Shown: piece by piece, positions 53,101 through 64,000 of the stretch
Layout: every line of letters starts with the position of its first letter
Position numbering within the stretch: the stretch's first letter is position 1
Source of the DNA: Gracilariopsis chorda
Taxonomy: Eukaryota; Rhodophyta; Florideophyceae; Gracilariales; Gracilariaceae
Assembly: GCA_003194525.1 (NCBI GenBank)
Contig: NBIV01000074.1
Location: 1-64,000, forward strand
Length of the DNA: 64,000 bases
Direction: 5' to 3'
The notes under the pieces: model-generated
Seen by the model: the letters and a program-made list of their open reading frames with translations, nothing else
Databases searched by the model: none
What the model was told of the DNA's origin: nothing
Made by a program: the position numbers and the translations under genes

Positions 53101-53950
53101 TATGCATGAGAGCGTGCTTGAGCGCGTCAAATATCTCCATCTGCTTATGAGTGAACGCAGGCAGCTTTGAATAATATTTCTTCGTGTTAAGCGTCTTTAA
53201 CGAGGCATTCATATTGGCAAAAGGTCTGTAGACGTGGCAAATCTCGAGGAAGAACCGGAATTCAGTATGTGTTGTAGGTGGCGTCTCCTTTTTAAGAGCC
53301 TCCAAGTTGTTGGCGGGTCCTTTAAGTAACACGGATGGAATCACATGGACAAGCTAATCGAACGATCGCTAAAAGATAGGAAATTTCGTCAACTTCAGAG
53401 CTAACCCTTATTTCCGAAAATGATGAAAATCTCATCAACGTGACGTACGTGGTCTTCCACGGTCTCCGAAAAAATGATAAAATCATCTATGTACACCAGG
53501 CAGTGCTGCCATTTATATTCTGCCAGGAGGATGTCGACGGTCCCGTGGAGCATGGCGGGCGCGTTGCATAGCCGGAAGGGCATCCCAACGAATTGATAGC
53601 TCCCTGCATAACATATAAATATCTTTTTGTTCCAATCCTCGGTTCCAAATGGCAACTGCTAGTAGCCACTGTTGCAGTCATACATCGTGAGGAACTGGCC
53701 ATTGCCCACTCTGTCTAAACAATACTCTATACGGAAAGAAAGATAGGTATCTTTCACGGTGAGAGGGTTGATACGCCGATTATGTACGCAGAAACGTAAT
53801 CCACCGTCCCGTTTAGGACGGAAGACAACTGGGTTTGCCCATTCTAACCTCAAAGGTTCAATAACTGCTGCTCCAAGTGTGAGCTAACTTTGGTGCGCTC
53901 ATGCTCTCTCACCTTCGGCCCTGCTCTATAGGGTTGAGAGTGCACGGGGG
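50154..53950 (-). mobile_element. Ty3/gypsy retroelement fossil, minus strand
   Basis: On the minus strand, in the usual Ty3/gypsy pol order: reverse transcriptase text (VYIDDFIIFSE and neighbouring blocks, around 53850-53400), RNase H (SAEQNYFATERECLAVV, near 52950), the integrase zinc region and core (around 52280-52100), and the integrase C-terminal part (51590-51220). A further stretch at 50440-50160 is related, in inverted orientation, to 56620-56790 beside the second gypsy element. Gag and the LTRs are not recognised. The copy is heavily broken in many places and looks old. Confidence 0.8.
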
Positions 53951-54229
53951 TTGGCCTTTGCAACCATCTTGATACTTTGGGGTGATCCTTGGGTGTCCCT
54001 GTGCCTACCGCTCCACACATTCTTAAGCTTACTAATCATTTTCATCACAATGCGACGCATCTTTTTCGAGACTTGTTACAAGGCAAGGGAATCAAATTGA
54101 TTCGTTTCTTCCTGAGTCGCTTCCGACTTTTGGTCGTTGGGAGCATAATTCGGCTGTGCCGCACCACATGTCGGGCGGTCCTGAGCTGGGTCGCTGAAAA
54201 TGGAGGGTACGTCCGACGGAAATAATGGA

Positions 54230-56790
54230 ACTGCAGCACAAGGACTTGTCCTTTGCAGTGGGTTACTTCCTGGTCAGCTACATTACCAACGATGAACAAA
54301 AAAGTTCTATTTATGGGAACGCTTGCAACAAAGGTACGCTGGCTGGAAAAAATCGTTGAGTTTGACTTCTGTTTTCAGCCGATCAAAGGGAAGTCCAACT
54401 TTGTCGCAGATACTCTTTCTAGATACCCGAAACACGCTGAGAACCCTGAAGTAAATAACCGGTCACAACCTCAGGAAGCAATTCTCAGAACCTCCAAAGT
54501 CAATGGTATATCCCAGCTTGGTGAAGTATCCAAAAAAGATAGGCGCGCATTCATCAACGGGTATGTGAACATCAAGGAATTCAGAAACCTATGCAAATCT
54601 CCGCAGGGCCTATTCTACAAACAAAACGGATTTTTGCATAAGGAAGGACGACTCTGTCTACCAAAAGAAGAAGTAAGACTAAAGATATTACAAGACTACC
54701 ACAATCAATCTATATCAGCTCACCTAGCATTTAAGACAATATATGAAAAGATTCGGAGACTATACTACTGGAAATCGTTAACCCAAATGATTAAGGAGTA
54801 CGTCAAATCATGTCTGAAGTGTCGAGAAACAAAATCGGGAACCAAGAAACCCCAGGGTCAACTACAACTACTTACTCCTCCGAGAAATAAGTGCGCCAAA
54901 ATTTCAATTAACTTCATCACACCGCTTCCCAAAACGAAACATGGGAGTAGTGCATTTTACGTAGTAGTAGACTGCCTATCTAATTTGATCAGAATTATAC
55001 CAACAACTTCACATTTCACTGCAGTCCAGACTGCAGAACTCTATTTCAAACACGTATACAGACATCATCGCCTCTCCGAAATAATTATCTCCGACAGAGA
55101 TTAGCTTTTTATGAGCAGCTTTTGGAAAGAACTATTTCGTCTCGTCGGTACTAAGATAAGAACATCAACAGCATATTATCCACAGACAGATGGTCAAACA
55201 GAGGTAATGAACAAAACAATGAATAAATGATTAGAACATACGTCAAAGTTGAGCAATCTAATTGGGATGAACACCTCATAGACTTCGAATTCCCATACAA
55301 CTCGTCAGAGAACTCAACCACAAAGTTTACACCCTTCTTCTTAACGTATGGGGACCATCCAAGAGTACTACCGCTCGATACCATCATTTCAGAAAATTAT
55401 GCAGCTCTCAAGCTCTTAGAAACGATGAAGCAAGCAACAATTGAAGCAAGAACACAGATTGAAAAACAGACCCGTTACTCAAAGTCATACATCGATAAGA
55501 ATCGGTCCCCCTGCAGAAAGTGATGTTGTCCACAAGAAACATCAATGCGGACCACATAGGAAAGAAGTCCAAACTACAAATCCGATACTGTGGACCGTTC
55601 AGGATTACAGAAAAACTTGGTCCAGTACCATTTAGTCTAGACTTGAGTCATACAATGAAGTCAAAAATTCATGATTTGTTCCACGCTAGTGTTCTCAAGC
55701 CTTAACGAGAAGACAAATAAATTCGTACCGAGCCTGATTATCCCATCCCGGTAACATTGAAGGATCGGACAGAAGAATATGAAGTAGAATGTATTGTCAA
55801 CCACAAAAAAAAACGGGCCAGACGATTTGAATTTCTCGTCAAATGGCTTGGATACCCAAGTAATGAGAACACTTGGATGAAAGAAAGAGACCTCAAGAAC
55901 TGCAAAGCACTGCTTTTGCAGTATAAGAAGACGAACGTACTCATACCGAGAAGGAGCTAAGCATCCCCGTCTCAAAAAACCTTGAGCATGAATCAGAACA
56001 CCAATGACGAAGGCGCGAGAGAGTTTTCCAACAATATCAACCTCGGCGGAAGATCTTTATACCACTGGATGGGTGAAATCACTGCCATTGAAGCAACCAG
56101 GCTACGTCTTTGCTGGGCAGCCTACCATATCTCGTTCTAATTCGCCCAAATCCGTGGACCCTTCTACATCGAAGAGAACGACATACTGCTGCACCGACTC
56201 TTCTTCAAATATGATAATGGAATTCTGACGATTTTGTACGATATGTTCGAAATGCCTACCTTCTACTATATGGTCGCGCGTGATGGACACCTCACGGGTG
56301 AAAGAAGCTTTACGGAGAAAATTGATGAAATCCTGAACCGCTTCGAGGATGAAGGTCAAGTCCCATTCACCTTGGAACCTGAAAATCAGCATGACCTGTT
56401 CCCTGTTCCTCCTGAATCTGGGTTTTTGTGAGTCTAAGAAAATCTCCGTCACGAGTCGGGTCGAATCTACTGGTAGGGGAGAGTGAAGTTAAAACTAGTT
56501 ATTATTTACCTTTCTTGAAATATAGTTGGCTCTAGCATCAGTTCTAACGTGCACAAACCAGCTATTTTTATTTTTTAACTCCTGGAGAGATCTGTTACCC
56601 ATCGCCATGCCGAACTGGCTTCGAAGCCGAGTTGACATCTTCGTGACGCTCTATCAATATGAAATGACAACATGCTTATTTCAAAGAAGTCTTGGTTTAC
56701 CATGTGGACATATTGGCTCTAAAGTACACGTTGCCTACTACTCATAACATTGACAGACCTTTCACACGGTGCAGCAGGGATCGAACGGTC
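54230..56790 (+). mobile_element. Ty3/gypsy chromovirus fossil, plus strand
   Basis: Read on plus: the end of RNase H with its FVADTLSRYP-type linker (54380-54435), the integrase zinc-binding and catalytic regions (about 54560-55400), then a chromodomain (RFEFLVKWLGYPSNENTWMK, near 55830), the mark of chromoviruses, which target heterochromatin marks. The 5' half (Gag, protease, most of RT) is missing. It carries only a few breaks in what remains, so it looks younger than the minus-strand element it abuts head to head. The segment 56620-56790 is shared with the minus-strand element. Confidence 0.82.
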
Positions 56791-59700
56791 CTGGACGATT
56801 CCCGAGGGAGTCGTACCAAGTCATCACTGGCACCATGGGTCCAGGCCAGATCATCAAAGACCTTGTTTGATGACAATTCATCAGCATTTATGGAATTTGC
56901 CAAGCCATCAAACCACTGGATCCGGCACTGAACCCAGTACACCAGTCACGTATGGAGGCCAGCACAAACACCAAGCATCATGCCATTTAACCCGGACGAA
57001 TTCTCATTGAGTAATGGCACTGATAGAACTAGAATAGAAACTCTATATAAACCTTGATGGATGTTCCAAACTTTGCAATAGGATCATCACCATCTACTTC
57101 TCACCAATTCAACCACTGAACCTGTGCTCTTAACACCTTGCACTAGAGCCCAGGTTTGTACGTCTGCTATGTCGGCGCAGTCTTGGACTCGCAGTAAGCA
57201 ATGCTCACTAACCATGGTACGAGAGCGAACCGAAGTGTCGGGGGCGACACTATAGTTTGGCTGTTTACTCATACGGCAGAGTGGCCAGTAGCCCAACGGG
57301 CTGAACGACAGCGCCAAACGCACTAGCAGCGTCCGAAGGCCGGTAGCAACGAGAGCTAAACGGGTAATACCCAGCGATTGTCGGACAAGAAATGGACCTC
57401 GACTATAATTGTGCATGCTATAGCCTTTATTCTCGTCGTCGAGAATGGTGTACTACGTAGGATACCATACCACGCGTGATTTCCTACACGCAGAATCACT
57501 TTTATTTGTGCATGCTTATCCAACGTGCATCTACGTACTTCTCTGGGAATAAAATAAACTTTTAAAAGTCGTTCTTTATTCTTAGAATCAAGCTTAACTG
57601 CAAAATCAGAGCCAGTGTCTTAATTAAAATTTGTAACGCCACCAATAATACACATGTTAAACCACCTGGCAATGTGATAAACTGTCCTGACCATGGTCGA
57701 TACCAATATTCCTTCACAAGCAAGTTGCCAAATCACAAGTACTGGCTTTGATCATGCAGAGTGAACTGGATGAATGCAAAATTTTGTTCTTGAAGTCCGC
57801 AAATAGCTGCATTTCTTTGCACGTAATATATTTTTCGAACCTGATCTCTCCCGTGATCCCTTCGGCTTTTTTTGTTGGATTATTCGTTTTTTATTTTCTC
57901 TTTTATGGTGAATTTCTTTTTCTTCTGTGTGGCTTGGAAGGGTGCGAATGTTTGGAGAGATTTCGACAGAAAGCTTCTTCTTTAGTACCCCCCACGTGGA
58001 AGCAGGAACCGGTGGTCCCGTACAATGTTCTGTTCATTTCACGACACGCTGAAGTGGTTCCTTTTGTATCTCCTGGATGAAAGCCAAAGACGGCGGAATC
58101 AGAAAGGACAAAGCAAAGGCGCAGTACAGAGTGGTTACTGCGATGAAAACGAGAAGACACAAATGTTCATGACACTGCCAACATCATATATGGCCGAAGC
58201 TGGAACGATGTCTTGGTTATGAAGACAGATAAGCGGTCACAGAGTCTTATGACAGGAATTTCGACTGGTTTGGCGCGTGAGATTTGTGGGTGAAAGGTGC
58301 CTGACGGGAAAAGGAACAAAGATTCACAGTTTTTTCAAGTAAGTGTATGATGCTACATCTACTGGTAGTACGCCTCATGTTATTTCATGTTCTCAGTCTC
58401 CACCAATCATGTGACATAATTTCGAGCAATCTTTTCTCCCTCTCTGCTAGTAATATTCGAGGCAACTAATACGATATGGGCGATGAGCACTGAAGAATAG
58501 CACTCGTTTCTATCTCTTAGCAGTGCTTTTTCTTGAAATTTTGCTCGTTGAATTGTTGATGCTGTCCTGCGTACATCACTGACACGCAATTATACCCGAT
58601 AGTCAGAAACCAAGAGGCATGTGTCGCATTTCCGAATAATGAATAACCATATTTTGAGATATCCATCGGTTATCGATTGTTTTTCATGGATACCTTCGAC
58701 ATGATCGTACCAAATGCTTGCCATTTACAAATGTAAAACTTCTTTAACAGGCAAAGGAAGCGTTACCACTCATATCGAATATCAGATTCTTGATTAAAAG
58801 TTCTATGAAGTTCTTATGGATATTGGATTCATGCATCACAATTTGGCAGTACCTCTGGGCTTTTTGTAGGTGAACGACACGTGATATGAACCTGCTGCTC
58901 TACTGAACTATAAGACAGACGTGAGATCTTGAATCTCCTTCTGCATTAATATCTCGAAATAGTAGCCGCTGTACAAGAGAAAGAGACGCGCAAACATGAA
59001 CCATGGGATTTAGTGTTCTCTGCGTCGAATCGCTGTAGTTGTTGTAAACAAGAGTGAAAGAGATCGATCTTGCTTCATATACATATCAAAATGTGAACTT
59101 TACGCGGATGATTTAAGGAAACACATTGTGTTCTGGAGAGGAGAGAAAACATGCAACACATGATTCTCAAGTTCTGTGTAGCAAGCATGCAGAATAACCT
59201 CACGCGACTACTCACTCGGGCGTTCCTGACTGCATCTTTAACTACATGTCATTGGAAGTAGTCCAATCTTTGGGAACTGCACTGGAACATTTTTAAAGGG
59301 TGTTCAACTTGGAACAAATCAAATATCTCTGCTTCTTTGCACGTTCCGCACGGTTCTCTTTACGTCTCTGTAAAGGACCCTGGAGCAAAGGCCTACCTTC
59401 TGTTGAACTGCTATGACATGTTTCAATCTCGTCATATATACCGGTCCTAAACCCCAACCTAGACGTATCTGTGGACCTCCGAACCGTTCGTCTACCTCTC
59501 GAAACCTTCGTTCAGCGTTTTCGCTTCGGATTCTAATGTGATCCATGGAGTTTGTGGAGTCTGCAACTGTTTTTCATGGCCTGTTTAATATGTTTATCGT
59601 GATAAGAATAAAATCTACAGTCCTATGAACAGAACACTCTGACGTAATTACTTCCGTGTTATGGGGTTCACTATCTGCAACGTCTTCAGAATTGCGCTTT

Positions 59701-62384
59701 GCACTTCGGTACCAAAGCACGGTCTAGTCAGATTTAGATATCTTACAGTATTTTCGAACACCACGATCGGTCGCATTACTTTGATTTTTATCAGCTCTTC
59801 GCCTCCAAATCACGGCGTATTCAGAAGAAACTAATGAACAATGAGCTGGATATGTTACCTCAATGGCTCCACTACCATAAATTTCTTTACCGTGTTGGAA
59901 AGCTTGATTTTTTGGTGACGAATAACCTGAATATTTGTGTCAGAATCGCGCTCATCTGAAAACAAACCAGTTATACTAAATAGAAGAACTGGAATTGGAA
60001 GTGATTTGAGGCTCCCGTATAGGCTTGGGTTACCCTACCTTCCAACTCTCATTCTTTTTGCCTTAGTCCTCTTCACATTCACTTTTGCGACCTCTTAAGA
60101 AGGCTTTTATTCCATAGCTTCATTAGAAGTTTGTTTTTCTAGCAAATTAATTTCTTCTCAGCTCCATTTAATCTATCTTTCGGTTGACCAAGTTTGCCTC
60201 GAAGGCTGCATGAGCGATCCACAGATGTTTCGTCACCTTCACGTCTAATTACTTGCCAGTCATCTGCGTCATAGTCCGTCTCGGCTCTGTCTGAAATGCA
60301 AATATTCTGCTAGAAAAATGATTCTTCATTTGCTGAAGGCTAAATCGAGCATGGCACTGTTGGAATAGAATAGAAGCCTCAAATACCACCTCAATGAACC
60401 TCATGAGCCGTCTAGGGTATGTCTCGTAATGTACGGTAGACGACATATCCTCTCTGCTCCATAGAAACTTGCAGCGTTGTGAATTGTGATCAAGAGCTTC
60501 AGATGTTCTTCAACATACAGCTTTGCATGAATGGAAAGGTTGCTTGGGCGACACAGAATGACTCTTTTCATGAATATGACACGCGAAGGCTGAAGAATCA
60601 GTAAAACGTGAACAAAAATGGTACCAGATAGTGGAGGAGATGGACATGCAAATGGAGAATTCAAAGCGAAGGGAAGAGTTAAAAGCATTCAGTGAGCATT
60701 CTGCAGGACAAAAGGGTCCCCAAAACAAAAAACGCCTATGAAAGATTGGACATCCAACTCTTTTCGATTCGTAATAAAACAACTAGCTATTTTTTCATCG
60801 CGCCCCCGATCATCATCCCTGCATGAGTCATGGAACGTGCATCAGTTTACCGATTTGGTGCACTGCTATAAAATGCGTTTTCTAGTCGGATGAGTACGGC
60901 AAAGGCGCGCATCACATCATGAAAATCTTCCTACACAGTTATTTGCCTCCGCTAAGACTTTTTCAGTGCTTCGAAGACAATGGGTGCCCTTTTTCTGCTT
61001 AGAAAAGAGTCAGCCGTGTCACAGCACTTTCTAGAAACACTTTTTGCCCTTTGAAAAGCCCAGTTGGAGTGAAATACTTAGGAGTCTCACACTACATTTA
61101 AGTTCACACATTACCCTGAGTATCCTCTAATTGGACACCTCTCGCAAAAAATTGCAATATTTTCATTTTTCGAATGTCGCGCGCATGGCAAGTGGAGTGT
61201 GACTGCTTTCAAAGGATTGCAGTTACAATGTAAATTGAATGCCACCTCGCGCTCCTTGGAACATCCACTTAGACACGTCGAAGCTAGGCCAGAAACATAG
61301 ATTTCAAGACCTTTGGATGGCCTTCATTTAGCTTTCATGCGTGATCCACAACAGCCATGCACGCTCCAAATACACTCATATTATTCCGAAGATGTCTCGT
61401 ATAGATTCAGAGACTGTCTAGCAGCCATGGAGGTAGCAAGGAAGTCCCAGACCGCAACTACGAAGAATAATCTCGGCTCGAAGAGAATTGAAAGATGGGA
61501 GTCCAATCAAAGCGGAGAGGAAACGTTTTAAAGCTTTACAAATATCCAACACTCTTATGATGCGCATCATTGTCAGCAATTCGTATCATTCTAAACCTTT
61601 TGAAGGGAGCACCCGAGCGTTTTATTGGCAGCCAAATCTGTCTAGCTCATCGCTGTCTTTTGAAGATCGTATAGCTGCAATTGAAATAATGCAAGAAGAT
61701 ATTGGTTCCAATATGGCTCTACCCCGTAGCATTATTGATGCAGAATATGATATGATCGTTCAACACTCCACTGCTTTTGTAGCAATATCTACAAAGAATC
61801 ACGAACATACTCAGATTGAAGTCAAGGACGTCCATCAGAACTAGGAACGCCTTCAAAAGAAAAAGGTAAGAGTGAATTCGGATGACATACAACCTGGAGT
61901 ACTGATGAGCGAAGAAGCTAGTTTCAGGATCGATGAAACCAGAACCAGCGTCAATGAGGCAAACTGTGAGGGAAAATCTAACGCATCAAATATGCAAAGG
62001 ACGCATTCAACGTTTCAACATTTTACAAAGAATCACGGCTTTCTAGTATACTTCAACATCAAAGACGGCTAGGTTGCAGCAGACATGATGAGCCATGTGC
62101 TATTGGAACGAGGTACCTTCTATAAATCTTGAGCGAGAGTGAGGAAATAGTTTTTTGGGCGTCTCCGCTTCCAATGCACCTGTTTCCTTACTTTTATAGT
62201 GTCAGTGTCATAGTGATGCAATAATCAGAGCGGTAGCTCAGTACATGATCCAATATATATTCTCGGCTGCTTTTCTGTACAAGGAAGCCTTCAAGTAATC
62301 TCTAGGAGCCCGTGTAAAGGTGTCCACCTATATGAATAGCATTGGATATAACTAAAACGCTGCTTTCTTTGGATTGGATGCAAA
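56791..62384. other. long stretch without a recognised gene
   Basis: About 5.6 kb, AT-rich from 57500 on, with only short frames. The piece 61488-61844 is open for 118 codons but lacks an ATG and any known motif. Nothing supports an RNA gene or a mobile element by eye, although diverged repeats could be missed. Confidence 0.4.
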
Positions 62385-63345
62385 CATCATGTATTCGAAG
62401 ACAACTTTTACTAAGTGCTTGGATGCTCCCGATTTGACCGCTTCAACTTAGATCTTATCCCATCTACAACGGAAACAACTCAGGCTTTAGGTAGCCACCA
62501 CGAAATCAAATGGTACAACACAACACCGAAGACACCTGAGAGAGCATGGATATTCATGGCGTGGGATCTGCCCAATAGACTTCCAGCCTGCTGCATAGAA
62601 ACGTATAAAAAAAACCATTCTCATCTAAGTCGCAGTGGGTCTGAACCCATCATCCCATCCAATATCGAGGTCACTGAAAGCCATGATTATGAGTACATCA
62701 GCGACGCGGCCTGGCGTGAAGGGGAAAACCATGCTCTGTCTGGTCTTATGTATCGCCGCAGCAAGTCTCTAATCGTCGCAAAGCCAGACAGATACCTCCC
62801 CTGACCACGAATAGGTCTTGTGCAAACTCATTGGATATATTTCATTTCAGGAATGCCTTACGGAGGGCAATGTAGATATGGGGAGCGAGCTAGAGGATCA
62901 GGCTTATAACATGCCGCTTTCACTCAACACAGAGGCCAGGGATGGTGGGCGCAGGGGTAAGCAGGAAAATGGGTAATATTGGTCGTGGAAGGGGTGGATG
63001 TGGGGGAACAGGGGTAAGAAACGAGGCAGAGAATACCCCGTGGCGGAAGATTGGGCGGGTTACAAACGCCGCATGTGGTACGTGGACAGCAAATGGGTTC
63101 CAAACCTAACTCTTGAAACTCAAAGGGACGAAATTGCCAACAGGATTCAGCTGAAGCGAGCTAGCCGCGAGCTAGACGAGAACGTGACCGAGTTCTCCTC
63201 ACGAGATTGTCCTGCGCTGGTACCGCTTACTTGAAGGGAGCCGAAAAATATCGGATTTGTCGTACCGTCTCGTCGCGTGGCCATCAAAGCAGCTTATAAC
63301 TGAAGATTGCCCTAATTGAAGGTACTGGTATTTCCATGGAAAAGA
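62385..63345 (+). repeat. 1 kb dispersed repeat, copy 2
   Basis: Direct copy of 36345-37335. Open pieces at 62415-62804 and 62998-63234 hold the better-kept protein-like text (YEYISDAAWREGE, MYRRSKSLIVAK, KRRMWYVDSKWVPNLTLET). The gene of origin is unknown. Confidence 0.7.
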
Positions 63346-63560
63346 ATCTGTCGGAGCGGAGTGGTCAAAAAAGATCTCAAAGTCAGCATGGAGCCATTAG
63401 GAGCACGTGAAGGGCCGTATAATCTGCTTGTGCCCCCTCCGTTCTCGCAATCAGGTCCAACAAATCACTACCCGCTCTGCTCTTCGGGAAGATATTTGAG
63501 ACTGCTTCATCTTTCTTCTTCGGAAACTTCTCTTTCTCTCCGTCCCTCGCCGTTGATCTC

Positions 63561-63968
63561 ATGAGTAAACGAATCTCCAAAAGCAACCTCTCATACTATA
63601 ACAACACCCCAATACCGTCACCTACATCACTTGTACTGAACGAAGACACCAACAACTGCAGCACCACAGACTTCGAAAATGTCAAGTCTGTTCGTGACCG
63701 CACGCCAGTGCAGCTTACACAAAGCGTATCAACCTTCTTCAACCCAACCTCCAATTCATTCACCTTGTCTCATCTCGCCACAGCCCCAGTCGAGTCACCA
63801 ACTGTCCAAGACTCCTCATTTCAGACAGCCCCAGAGGCATTCTTTGAAAAGGAACACCTCATAGCCTCTTTTATGTCATTTTCTACACCACACAAATACA
63901 TCACTGCCCTCCACAATTTTATAGAATTCATCACTAGTCTTGCCCAGCTTGGAATAACGATTGAATAG
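63561..63968 (+). CDS. hypothetical Ser/Thr/Asn-rich protein, 135 aa
   Basis: ATG 63561 to the stop at 63966-63968. The product is low in complexity (Ser, Thr, Pro, Asn), with a more hydrophobic helical end (FFEKEHLIASFMSF, YITALHNFIEFITSLAQLGI) that recalls the start of a retroelement Gag or capsid-like helical region. It lies at the window edge and its neighbours are unknown. It could be a chance frame; the GC-neutral surroundings and the lack of stops over 135 codons are the only support. Confidence 0.3.
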   Translation: MSKRISKSNLSYYNNTPIPSPTSLVLNEDTNNCSTTDFENVKSVRDRTPVQLTQSVSTFFNPTSNSFTLSHLATAPVESPTVQDSSFQTAPEAFFEKEHLIASFMSFSTPHKYITALHNFIEFITSLAQLGITIE

Positions 63969-64000
63969 GTCGTAGCACAATATATTCCGCACAAACATGC

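Overview
This is a eukaryotic nuclear window: a few long, apparently intronless host genes sit in a much larger matrix of transposable-element debris and unassigned DNA. No operons, Shine-Dalgarno sites or prokaryotic gene packing are visible. Intronless genes, an eIF2B gamma gene, Hedgehog-type Hint proteins, an NB-ARC/WD40 immune-type receptor and Harbinger, LINE and Ty3/gypsy elements together fit a red alga (a florideophyte such as Chondrus). That is an inference from gene style and content; another protist is possible.

Layout. 1-2390: fossil of an LTR-type retroelement read on the minus strand (Gag-like part plus leader), packed with short hairpins. 3038-6417: a two-gene Harbinger DNA transposon, each gene carrying one in-frame stop. 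9196-20434: host genes, namely a tiny secreted peptide, two near-identical secreted Cys-rich proteins (13097 and 17722), a BCS1-like AAA ATPase (14808) and the gamma subunit of eIF2B (19025). 20743-25536, minus strand: two FAS1-Hint proteins, each with a signal peptide, fasciclin-type adhesion domain, Ser/Thr/Pro linker and C-terminal Hedgehog-like autoprocessing domain.

26600-35027: a second Harbinger element with recognisable terminal inverted repeats and a TCA target duplication. It is split by a 4.3 kb LINE (28325-32614) that has an 8-bp target duplication and a (GA)n tail. 36345-37335 is one copy of a 1 kb repeat whose partner lies at 62385-63345. 39602-42961: NLR-type receptor (helical N-terminus, NB-ARC, seven-bladed WD40 propeller) whose blades are almost identical at the DNA level. 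44800-50150: nested repeats, including an inverted pair of 650-bp (GA)n-tailed repeats and two LINE 3' ends. 50154-56790: two broken Ty3/gypsy elements in opposite orientation. 56800 to the end is mostly without recognisable genes.

The most unusual items are the wall-to-wall hairpins at the left edge, the FAS1-Hint pair, the NLR with homogenised WD40 blades, and a Tudor-like insert inside the RNase H domain of the LINE. Everything here was read by eye; no alignment, folding or database search was run.
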